DNA of 5,110 nucleotides from Hyphomicrobiaceae bacterium UBA2767 (GTDB taxonomy: Bacteria > Pseudomonadota > Alphaproteobacteria > Rhizobiales > Methyloligellaceae): positions 640 through 5,749 of the forward strand of contig DEIT01000151.1 in the NCBI GenBank assembly GCA_002352635.1, written 5' to 3'. The notes under the pieces were generated by a model. It did not search any database and had not been told where the DNA came from. It saw only the letters and a list, made by a program, of their open reading frames with translations. The position numbers and the translations under genes were made by a program. How positions within the stretch are numbered: the first letter of the stretch is position 1; every line of letters begins with the position of its first letter. Below, one piece after another: positions 1 to 5,110 of this stretch.

Positions 1-488
1 ACGATATCGGTGCCGCAGATATGAACGTAGCTTCCGTGGGGCACGTCCACATCACACATTTCCTCGCGATAATCCTCGTTCCCAAGAACAAGGTCGGCCG
101 GGATGATGCCGTCTTTGAGGACGTGCTGTTTGTGATAGATGTCGTGCAAAAAAGCGTTGAGAGCGGCAACGCGCTGTTTGACCCCGGTCTCGATTGTATT
201 CCAGTCGCCCGGTGACAGGACGCGGGGAATAACATCGAATGGCAGAACCCGGTCGATGGCATCGCGGTCGCTATAGACCGTAAATGTAATCCCGAGATCC
301 AGAAGTTCCTGCCCTGCGGACCGCGCGCGTTGGCGCAATGCGGCGATGTCGAATGCGTTCAGGCGATTCCGGATTTCGCGAGTGTGTGAAAGGCCGCGTT
401 TGCCCATCATCTCGCAATAGAATTCGCCGGCGTCATAGCCATCCAGAAGGGAGGCATTCTTGGTTTTGAGCACCGTGCGGTTGGTCAA
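1..488 (-). CDS. Circularly permuted type 2 ATP-grasp protein, N-terminal part (runs off left edge)
   Basis: I translated this by hand from the minus strand: 162 complete codons, open at the window edge. The residues match the N-terminus of the circularly permuted type 2 ATP-grasp family (DUF404/DUF407 type, usually about 470 residues): DGYDAGEFYCE at 16-26, LGITFTVYSDRDAIDR at 65-80, LPFDVIPRV at 82-90, LNAFLHDIYH at 110-119, and DVPHGSYVHI at 148-157. The family is predicted to ligate a carboxylate to an amine using ATP. In many genomes it sits beside an alpha-E domain protein and a transglutaminase-like protein, and its substrate is not established. The ATP-binding residues lie beyond the window. 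The frame is open back to a stop at 558-560, and no ATG or GTG lies between that stop and residue 1, so I chose TTG at 486-488, with a weak purine-rich AAAGACGGG just upstream. GTG at 471-473 is the alternative. The family call is firm; the start is not. Confidence 0.85.
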   Translation of the reverse strand, partial: MTNRTVLKTKNASLLDGYDAGEFYCEMMGKRGLSHTREIRNRLNAFDIAALRQRARSAGQELLDLGITFTVYSDRDAIDRVLPFDVIPRVLSPGDWNTIETGVKQRVAALNAFLHDIYHKQHVLKDGIIPADLVLGNEDYREEMCDVDVPHGSYVHICGTDI

Positions 489-639
489 TGAAACCCGTCT
501 TTCGTAGAGCCGATGACTGACGACATGCGAGCGATGGCGTCGAGGCAGAATGCTACCTTAGCAATGGTTTACAATCTGCGCCAAGTGTAACGCAGGATCG
601 CCTAAGCAGCTGACCCATTGGTGTCGGCCTTTCCGTGAT

Positions 640-643
640 AGGG
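640..643 (+). promoter_or_regulatory. Ribosome-binding site of the GST gene
   Basis: AGGG lies 9 bases before the ATG at 653. This favours that ATG over the in-frame GTG at 635, which has only pyrimidine-rich sequence upstream and would add six residues (VIGFST) not expected ahead of a GST first beta strand. Confidence 0.5.
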
Positions 644-652
644 TTTTCGACG

Positions 653-1288
653 ATGAGAAGATTTCAATTGTATGGTCGGCCAGGGTGGGGTTCTGTCTTA
701 ATCGAGGCGCAGCTCGCCTGGTACGGCATCGAGTATGATTTCATTGAAGTCGGCGACTTGTTCGTTGAGGACGTCGCGCAGCGGAAACTGGAAAAGGTCA
801 ATCCGGCTGCTCAGGTGCCCGCGCTGGAATTTCCGGACGGCAGTGTGATGACCGAAAGCGCTGCCATCACGCTCTGGTTGTCGGAAGAGCAGGGGAGTGG
901 TGACCTTGTGCCGGAGCCTCGTTCGCCCCAACGCGCCCAATTCTTACGCTGGTTGATGTTTATCGCCGCCAATATCTACCCGGCATACACATATATGGAC
1001 GTGCCTGCCCGGTTCGTTCCTGAGGAGGGTGCGCAAGAAGGGTTTGCGAAAGCCGTTTGCGATCGGGCCAAAGGGCTTTACACGATCCTCGATGGCGAAG
1101 CGTCCAGTCCCTGGTTTCTTGGGGACCGATTTTCCGTGCTTGATATCTACATTTGCACCATGACCCGTTGGTTGCCTCGCAGGCCATGGTTTGAAGAACA
1201 TACACCCAAGTTGGTCGCCATTGCGGACGCTACAGAGAACATCAACCAGACTGCTGATGTGTGGGCGCGCAATTTTCCGAAAAAATAG
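653..1288 (+). CDS. Glutathione S-transferase family protein
   Basis: A complete 211-residue protein, the normal size for a cytosolic GST. The N-terminal thioredoxin-like domain (about 1-80) opens with MRRFQLYGRPGWGSVLIEA. It has the QVPAL turn with its cis-proline at Pro56, then the Glu68-Ser69 pair that normally holds the gamma-glutamyl group of glutathione. The all-helical C-terminal domain (about 90-205) carries the conserved N-capping box in FLGDRFSVLD (156-164), which supports a true GST fold. Such proteins conjugate or reduce substrates with glutathione in the cytosol; the substrate cannot be read from sequence. Ser14 is at about the position of the activating residue, but no classic Tyr or Cys catalytic signature is obvious. 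I chose ATG 653 because of the AGGG upstream and the fit to the first beta strand; GTG 635 is possible. It stands alone, divergent from the ATP-grasp gene and convergent with erpA, so no operon context suggests a pathway. Confidence 0.9.
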   Translation: MRRFQLYGRPGWGSVLIEAQLAWYGIEYDFIEVGDLFVEDVAQRKLEKVNPAAQVPALEFPDGSVMTESAAITLWLSEEQGSGDLVPEPRSPQRAQFLRWLMFIAANIYPAYTYMDVPARFVPEEGAQEGFAKAVCDRAKGLYTILDGEASSPWFLGDRFSVLDIYICTMTRWLPRRPWFEEHTPKLVAIADATENINQTADVWARNFPKK

Positions 1289-1293
1289 CAGAA

Positions 1294-1313
1294 GCCTTAG
1301 GGAATTCTCAGGC
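1294..1313. terminator. Weak hairpin between convergent GST and erpA genes
   Basis: GCCTTAGGGAATTCTCAGGC can fold with four outer pairs (GCCT/AGGC), one T-C mismatch, and AGG/TCT inside (one G-T wobble) around a four-base loop. On the minus strand it is followed, after about seven bases, by a run of six T (plus-strand A run at 1280-1285, in the last GST codons), so it could terminate erpA. On the plus strand there is no T run. The stem is short and imperfect, so this is a candidate only. Confidence 0.3.
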
Positions 1314-1317
1314 CGCG

Positions 1318-1650
1318 TTAGAGTGAGAAACTTGTACCGCAACCGCATGACGCCGTGGCATTGGGATTATTGACCTTGAACGCCGCGCCGATGAGTTCGT
1401 CAGCGAAATCGATCTCGCTGTTTTCCATGTACATTTGCGAAACAGGGTCCACGAGAACGGTGACGCCGCCCTTTTCAATTGCCAGATCATCCGCCTCGCG
1501 CGCATTCACCAGCTCAAATTTGTACTGGAATCCGGAGCAACCGCCGCCCTCAACAGAAACGCGCAGCATGTTGTTTGTCTGCTCGCTGGCGATAATTTCC
1601 GCGATACGTTTCGCGGCGCGGTCGGAAACGGTGATGGCTTTGGCGTCCAT
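1318..1650 (-). CDS. erpA: A-type iron-sulfur cluster carrier (HesB/IscA/ErpA family)
   Basis: A complete 110-residue protein, typical of the family. It shows the single HesB/IscA domain over its whole length: GGGCSGFQY with Cys38, the DPVS..Y segment (68-74) and the C-terminal CGCGTSF with Cys102 and Cys104. These three cysteines bind the cluster in a dimer. The protein takes Fe-S clusters from the assembly machinery and hands them to apo-enzymes in the cytosol. The start is secure: an in-frame TAA lies just upstream (minus strand, 1657-1659). There is no good Shine-Dalgarno (CGCCCC precedes ATG). It is divergent from dgt and shares a 106-base control region with it. ErpA, IscA and SufA are hard to separate from sequence. 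I prefer erpA because the gene is not in a suf or isc operon and is next to dgt, an arrangement I recall from Hyphomicrobiales. Confidence 0.93.
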   Translation of the reverse strand: MDAKAITVSDRAAKRIAEIIASEQTNNMLRVSVEGGGCSGFQYKFELVNAREADDLAIEKGGVTVLVDPVSQMYMENSEIDFADELIGAAFKVNNPNATASCGCGTSFSL

Positions 1651-1672
1651 GGGGCGTTAGGTCTTTGCAATG

Positions 1673-1684
1673 GTTGAGATCAAC
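1673..1684. repeat. Short palindrome in the erpA leader
   Basis: GTTGAGATCAAC has perfect five-base arms (GTTGA/TCAAC) around two central bases. It lies between the erpA promoter and the erpA start and touches the larger dyad at 1684-1710. It may be a protein-binding half of a compound operator or a small RNA stem. Arms of this length can arise by chance. Confidence 0.35.
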
Positions 1685-1710
1685 TGTGCGCCTTCGTTGG
1701 CGATGCACAG
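1684..1710. repeat. Inverted repeat / stem-loop in the erpA-dgt control region
   Basis: CTGTGC (1684-1689) and GCACAG (1705-1710) are perfect complements. Inside them GCC (1690-1692) pairs with GGC (1699-1701) around a six-base loop, leaving a three-base bulge (GAT, 1702-1704), so nine pairs can form. Transcribed leftward it would sit in the 5' leader of erpA, about 35 bases before the start codon. On the plus strand its inner arm overlaps the proposed dgt -35 element. It is either an operator or a leader RNA structure. There is no T run after it in either direction, so it is not an intrinsic terminator. Confidence 0.5.
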
Positions 1711-1725
1711 GCTACACCATAGAAG
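1697..1725 (+). promoter_or_regulatory. Candidate sigma70-type promoter for dgt-argS
   Basis: TTGGCG (1697-1702, four of six matches to TTGACA), a 17-base spacer, and TAGAAG (1720-1725, four of six to TATAAT). Transcription would begin near 1732, giving a leader of about 25 bases. Its -10 overlaps the -10 of the opposing erpA promoter, so the two polymerases would compete. The match is modest. Confidence 0.35.
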
Positions 1726-1750
1726 ATAGGCACACGAAACAGGTTGTCAA
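1723..1750 (-). promoter_or_regulatory. Likely sigma70-type promoter for erpA
   Basis: Read on the minus strand: TTGACA (1745-1750), a perfect -35 hexamer, then a 16-base spacer and TATCTT (1723-1728), four of six matches to TATAAT. This is the best promoter match I found in the window. It would start transcription near 1716 and give erpA a leader of about 65 bases containing the 1684-1710 stem-loop. The -35 lies only seven bases from the dgt start codon. Confidence 0.6.
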
Positions 1751-1756
1751 TCGGGG

Positions 1757-2989
1757 ATGACGGAACAAGGGCAAGATCAAGAGAAAAGCCCAGGCAGGCC
1801 GGCGCTTGCCGTCTATGCCTCGCAGGCGGCTTCAAGTTGCGGGCGCTTGTATGCTGAAGAGGTGAGCCCGACGCGATCAGTGTTTCAGCGCGATCGTGAC
1901 CGTATCGTCCATAGCACGGCGTTCCGCCGCCTCAATCACAAAACCCAGGTTTTCATATATCACGAAGGCGACCATTACCGTTCACGCCTGACCCATTCCC
2001 TTGAGGTGGCACAAATCGCCCGCGCTCTGGCCCGGACACTTGCGCTCGATGAAGATCTGGCTGAGGCGATAGCACTGGCGCACGACCTCGGCCATCCGCC
2101 GTTCGGCCATGCAGGCGAGCACGCGCTTAACGCTGTGATGGCAGACTTTGGCGGGTTCGATCATAACGGGCAGAGTCTGCGGGTGGTGACGGCACTTGAG
2201 CGCAAATACGCAGCATTTGATGGTCTAAATCTCACATGGGAGACATTGGAGGGATTGGCGAAACATAATGGTCCCGTGATTGACTCCGACGGCAATCCAA
2301 TGGGCGCATATGCGGAGATCGGCGTGCCGCGCGCGCTGAAGGACTATGACGAAATTCAGGACTTGGAACTGGGAAGTTTTCCAAGTGCCGAAGCGCAAGT
2401 GGCGTCATTGGCTGACGACATTGCATACAACAATCACGACATCGATGATGGATTTCGAGCCGGATATTTCACGCTTGACGATCTTGCCGACGTTCCGCTG
2501 ACAGCTGCCACAATTGATGAAATTCGAAAGACCTATCCGAAGCTGGAAAATCCGCGTCTCATCTATGAGATCAACCGCCGGCTCATCACACATATGATCG
2601 AAGACGCTATAAGCGAGGCACGAGTTAGACTGGCGAAATTGAAACCTGACATCGTGGCCGATATTCGAAGAGCCGGAACTCCGATCGTTGCCTTTACCGA
2701 AGGCATGAATGCGGCGTGCGATGAATTGCGGTATTTTCTGCTTTCCCGGGTTTACCGCAATGAGGGGATCATGCGCATCATGGAAGATGCGGGGCAGATC
2801 GTCCGCGATCTGTTTTCCGGTTATATGGCACAGCCGGATGAGATGCCGGAGCACTGGTATTCAAGGATTCAAGATGTCGATGAACCGGGGCGCGCGGCGC
2901 ATATTTGCGATTTCATAGCTGGCATGACCGACCGCTATGCGATACGCGAACACCGACGTCTGTTTGACCGCACTCCCGAATTGCGCTAA
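1757..2989 (+). CDS. dgt: Deoxyguanosine triphosphate triphosphohydrolase-like HD protein
   Basis: A complete 410-residue protein, the usual length for bacterial dGTPase-like proteins. It hydrolyses dGTP (or other dNTPs) to the nucleoside and triphosphate, so it helps set dNTP pools in the cytosol. The motifs are in order: FQRDRDRIVHSTAFRRL (43-59), a family signature; KTQVF (62-66); HYRSRLTH with His80; the HD pair His109-Asp110 in LAHDLGHPPFGH; FDHNGQSLR (134-142); and LADDIAY (218-224), whose Asp completes the H...HD...D metal site. The C-terminal part keeps RRLITHM (274-280), the YRNEGIMR segment and a final HRRLFDRTPELR. The start is the only one between an in-frame TAG at 1727-1729 and the conserved region, but GGGG directly abuts the ATG, so there is no normally spaced Shine-Dalgarno. 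argS follows after 12 bases, which suggests one transcript. Substrate preference cannot be read here; many alphaproteobacterial members are annotated only as dGTPase-like. Confidence 0.95.
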   Translation: MTEQGQDQEKSPGRPALAVYASQAASSCGRLYAEEVSPTRSVFQRDRDRIVHSTAFRRLNHKTQVFIYHEGDHYRSRLTHSLEVAQIARALARTLALDEDLAEAIALAHDLGHPPFGHAGEHALNAVMADFGGFDHNGQSLRVVTALERKYAAFDGLNLTWETLEGLAKHNGPVIDSDGNPMGAYAEIGVPRALKDYDEIQDLELGSFPSAEAQVASLADDIAYNNHDIDDGFRAGYFTLDDLADVPLTAATIDEIRKTYPKLENPRLIYEINRRLITHMIEDAISEARVRLAKLKPDIVADIRRAGTPIVAFTEGMNAACDELRYFLLSRVYRNEGIMRIMEDAGQIVRDLFSGYMAQPDEMPEHWYSRIQDVDEPGRAAHICDFIAGMTDRYAIREHRRLFDRTPELR

Positions 2990-3001
2990 CCGCCGCTGAC
3001 C

Positions 3002-4762
3002 ATGAACCTCTACGCATATTTTTCCGACCGGATTTTCGCCGCGCTTGACACGCTCAAGGCCGATGGTGTTCTGCCTGGAGACTTGGTGGTGCGCGGCGTT
3101 ACTGCCGAGCCGCCGCGCGATCCTGCCCATGGTGATATTGCAACCAACGCCGCCATGGTCCTTGCGAAACAGGCAAAAATGCCACCGCGTGAGTTGGCAG
3201 AGGCGCTTGCCGCAGTTTTGGCGAAGGATGAAGATGTGGTGGGAGTTGATATCGCCGGACCTGGCTTTATTAACATCCGAATGTCTCCTGCTTTTTGGCC
3301 ACGCATTCTGACGTCAGTTCTGGAATTGCGCGGCAACTATGGCAGCAGCGAAATTGGCGCAGGGGAAGCGGTCAACGTTGAATATGTCTCGGCCAATCCG
3401 ACAGGCCCGCTGCATGTCGGCCACGTTAGAGGCGCCGTATTCGGTGATGCGCTTGCCGCGTTGCTTGACTATTCCGGCTTCAAGGTGACGACGGAATACT
3501 ATGTCAATGATGCAGGCGCTCAGGTCGACGCGCTCGCACGATCCGCATATATGCGTTACCGTGAGGCGCTCGGTCAGGAAATTGGCGATATCCCGGAAGG
3601 TTATTACCCGGGCGACTACCTGAAGCCTGTTGGCGAACTCCTCGCCGAAAAACACGGTGAAAGTCTACTTGGTGCCGATGAGACCGAATGGCTTCCGGTG
3701 ATTCGCGCTGAAGCGATCGATGCGATGCTTGCGCTCATCAAGGATGATCTCGCGTCACTCGGCATCCAGCAGGACTTGTTTTTCTCCGAGCGCTCGCTGA
3801 TCGAAGGCGTCACCGACAAGGTCGCCGGGACGATTGACGAACTGCGCGAAAGGGGGCTGATCTATGAAGGCCGCCTGCCGCCGCCCAAGGGAAAGACTCC
3901 GGAAGACTGGGAAGACCGGGAGCAGACGCTGTTCCGGGCAACGGAGTTTGGCGATGACGTGGATCGGGCCCTGATGAAATCGGATGGCAGCTATACCTAT
4001 TTCGCTTCCGACATTGCCTATCACAACGACAAGTATAAGCGCGGCTTCAGAAACATGATCGACGTGTGGGGTGCCGATCATGGTGGCTATGTGAAGCGGA
4101 TGCAGGCGGCAGTAAAGGCCGTGACTGCAGGGGAAGGCGCATTAGACGTCAAAATCTGTCAGCTGGTACGGCTGTTCCGTGGTGGCGAACCGGTAAAAAT
4201 GTCGAAACGCGCAGGTGATTTTGTAACTTTGCGTGAAGTCGTCGACGAGGTTGGCCCCGACCCGGTGCGATTCATGATGCTTTACCGAAAGAACGACGCT
4301 CCACTCGATTTCGATTTCGTAAAGGTAACCGAACAGTCTCGTGACAACCCGGTTTTCTACGTGCAATATGCACATGCACGAGCGTATAGCGTATTCCGGA
4401 ACACCCTTGAGGTCTTTCCTGATCTCAAGCCGGAAAGTCTTAATCCAGTAAAATTGAAGCTTTCACTTTTGGAAAGTGAAGAAGAATTGGAACTTTTAAG
4501 ACGCATAGCTCAGTTTCCACGAGTCATAGAGGCCTCTTCTGTTGCTCACGAGCCTCACAGAATTGCGTTTTACCTGTATGAACTTGCGGGAGACTTCCAC
4601 AGCTTGTGGAACAGAGGCAAAGAGTTGCCACAATTACGTTTTATTAACGCTGCCAACCGAGATTTGACCGAGGCTCGAATTGCGCTTGTATCATCGACTG
4701 CCGAAGTATTGGCATCTGGCCTGCGAATTCTTGGTGTCCAACCAGTCCGCGAAATGCGTTAA
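3002..4762 (+). CDS. argS: Arginyl-tRNA synthetase
   Basis: A complete 586-residue class I synthetase, normal length. It joins arginine to tRNA-Arg using ATP in the cytosol and is essential. The N-terminal Arg-specific domain (about 1-110) contains DPAHGDIATNAAM (40-52) and IAGPGFINI (84-92). The catalytic domain shows VEYVSANPTGPLHVGH with the HIGH-type motif HVGH at 138-141, YYVNDAG (166-172), GADHGGYVKR (357-366), and a standard KMSK at 399-402 followed by RAGDFVTL. The C-terminal anticodon-binding domain includes DNPVFYVQYAHAR (448-460) and HEPHRIAFYLYELAGDFHSLWN (516-537). It starts 12 bases after the dgt stop with no visible Shine-Dalgarno (CGCCGCTGACC precedes the ATG), so it may be translated by coupling to dgt. 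The last ~380 bases are clearly more AT-rich than the front, with rare codons such as TTA, yet the reading frame and conserved residues are intact. Confidence 0.98.
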   Translation: MNLYAYFSDRIFAALDTLKADGVLPGDLVVRGVTAEPPRDPAHGDIATNAAMVLAKQAKMPPRELAEALAAVLAKDEDVVGVDIAGPGFINIRMSPAFWPRILTSVLELRGNYGSSEIGAGEAVNVEYVSANPTGPLHVGHVRGAVFGDALAALLDYSGFKVTTEYYVNDAGAQVDALARSAYMRYREALGQEIGDIPEGYYPGDYLKPVGELLAEKHGESLLGADETEWLPVIRAEAIDAMLALIKDDLASLGIQQDLFFSERSLIEGVTDKVAGTIDELRERGLIYEGRLPPPKGKTPEDWEDREQTLFRATEFGDDVDRALMKSDGSYTYFASDIAYHNDKYKRGFRNMIDVWGADHGGYVKRMQAAVKAVTAGEGALDVKICQLVRLFRGGEPVKMSKRAGDFVTLREVVDEVGPDPVRFMMLYRKNDAPLDFDFVKVTEQSRDNPVFYVQYAHARAYSVFRNTLEVFPDLKPESLNPVKLKLSLLESEEELELLRRIAQFPRVIEASSVAHEPHRIAFYLYELAGDFHSLWNRGKELPQLRFINAANRDLTEARIALVSSTAEVLASGLRILGVQPVREMR

Positions 4763-4795
4763 AATGACTCTTAATAGGCCTACGGAGTTGAGTTC

Positions 4796-4803
4796 GAGGG
4801 AAG
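4796..4803 (+). promoter_or_regulatory. Ribosome-binding site of the gene after argS
   Basis: GAGGGAAG lies just upstream of the ATG at 4811 (seven to eleven bases, depending on the pairing register). It is the strongest Shine-Dalgarno in the window and fixes the start of the truncated right-hand gene. Confidence 0.7.
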
Positions 4804-4810
4804 TATCAGC

Positions 4811-5110
4811 ATGTCGATAACCGAAGAGGGGACTGGCCCCTCCAACGAGCCGGCCACTCCGAGAAACCCGGATAAGCCGCAGTCTGCGCAGAATGGCGCA
4901 AATCAGCCTGGGCCGGGATTGCCGGGTCTGGCCGCATTCGGGCAAATGCAAGGCTATCAGCCTGTCGGAAGCCCGCAGCAGGAACCTACTGCTGCGCGAG
5001 TAATCGATCCGTTTGCCGACGCCGAATCGGAAGCCGCACCCTTAGAGCCTACATATATTGAACCTGCCTCATTAGAACCGGACCCGTTTGAGTCCGCCAC
5101 ATTCGAATCT
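4811..5110 (+). CDS. N-terminus of a Pro/Gln/Glu-rich protein, probably SPOR-domain (runs off right edge)
   Basis: An ATG with a strong upstream GAGGGAAG opens a frame with no stop for 100 codons to the window end. The visible residues form a low-complexity, probably disordered segment. It begins MSITEEGTGPSNEPATPRNP, then a Pro/Gln/Gly-rich stretch (about 22-58), then an acidic part (66-100) with loosely repeated EP units (LEPTYIEP, LEPDPF). No signal peptide, membrane segment or folded domain is visible. In Hyphomicrobiales the gene after argS is commonly a large SPOR-domain protein with a long disordered cytosolic N-terminus, one membrane helix and a C-terminal peptidoglycan-binding SPOR domain, followed by nagZ and scpA. 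The SPOR assignment is therefore inference from position and composition; the diagnostic domain would lie outside the window. It starts 48 bases after argS with no obvious terminator between, so readthrough is likely. Confidence 0.75.
   Translation, partial: MSITEEGTGPSNEPATPRNPDKPQSAQNGANQPGPGLPGLAAFGQMQGYQPVGSPQQEPTAARVIDPFADAESEAAPLEPTYIEPASLEPDPFESATFES

Noticed and set aside
21..215. Plus-strand open frame of 64 codons
   Set aside because: It is antisense to the ATP-grasp gene, whose minus-strand translation matches a known family throughout; the plus frame has no recognisable content.
568..573. TTTACA as a -35 element for the GST gene
   Set aside because: No acceptable -10 hexamer occurs 15-19 bases downstream.
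944..1348. Minus-strand open frame of 134 codons across GST and into the gap
   Set aside because: It is antisense to the well-supported GST and overlaps the erpA end. The translation is Arg/Pro/His-rich, as expected for a shadow frame.
1355..1660. Plus-strand open frames antisense to erpA
   Set aside because: erpA on the other strand has all three cluster-binding cysteines and full family length, and the antisense frames show no motif.
2405..2854. Minus-strand open frame of 149 codons within dgt
   Set aside because: It is entirely inside the HD-domain protein's conserved C-terminal half, and no family is recognisable.
4760..4765. TAAAAT, a -10-like hexamer at the argS stop that could drive the next gene
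   Set aside because: No -35 lies at 16-18 bases upstream; TTGGTG at 4731 is 23 bases away. Readthrough from argS is simpler.
4763..4810. Possible terminator in the argS to post-argS gap
   Set aside because: Only short arms such as ACTC/GAGT with a long loop and the six-base palindrome AGGCCT were found, with no T run.
4691..4951. Minus-strand open frame of 86 codons across the argS end
   Set aside because: It overlaps the argS C-terminus and the start of the next gene, which has a strong ribosome-binding site. The composition is typical of a shadow frame.
1..5110. A novel defence, mobile or biosynthetic system
   Set aside because: Every gene is either a recognised housekeeping or widespread family. 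I found no transposase, integrase, direct-repeat array, tRNA or cargo-like gene cluster.

Overview
The window looks like an ordinary chromosomal segment of an alphaproteobacterium, most likely Hyphomicrobiales (Rhizobiales) or a close relative. The evidence is moderately high GC, proteins that read like rhizobial family members, and the order erpA / dgt / argS / large Pro-Gln-rich protein, which is a conserved neighbourhood in that group as I remember it. I see no mobile element, CRISPR array, tRNA or rRNA, and no sign of a new defence or biosynthetic system.

Layout, left to right. (1) On the minus strand, running off the left edge, is the N-terminal third of a circularly permuted type 2 ATP-grasp protein, apparently starting at a TTG at 488. 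(2) A 164-base divergent gap (489-652) holds the GST ribosome-binding site and a pair of short interleaved inverted repeats. (3) On the plus strand is a complete glutathione S-transferase (653-1288). (4) It converges, with a 29-base gap containing a weak hairpin, on a complete minus-strand A-type iron-sulfur carrier, erpA (1318-1650). (5) A compact 106-base divergent control region (1651-1756) carries a good sigma70-like promoter for erpA, a weaker one for dgt, and two adjacent dyads. (6) dgt (1757-2989), an HD-domain deoxyguanosine triphosphate triphosphohydrolase, is followed after 12 bases by argS (3002-4762), arginyl-tRNA synthetase. (7) After 48 bases, a gene with a clear Shine-Dalgarno begins at 4811 and is cut by the right edge. 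Its first 100 residues are disordered and Pro/Gln/Glu-rich, and its position suggests the SPOR-domain cell-envelope protein usually found after argS.

Functionally these are mostly housekeeping genes: Fe-S cluster delivery, dNTP pool control, tRNA charging and, by inference, cell-envelope or division work. They are likely read as a dgt-argS(-SPOR) unit, with erpA divergent. The ATP-grasp gene is the only one whose biochemical role is poorly known in general. The most useful second looks are the compact erpA/dgt control region, the composition change within argS, and the unusual starts (TTG on the ATP-grasp gene, no Shine-Dalgarno at dgt and argS).
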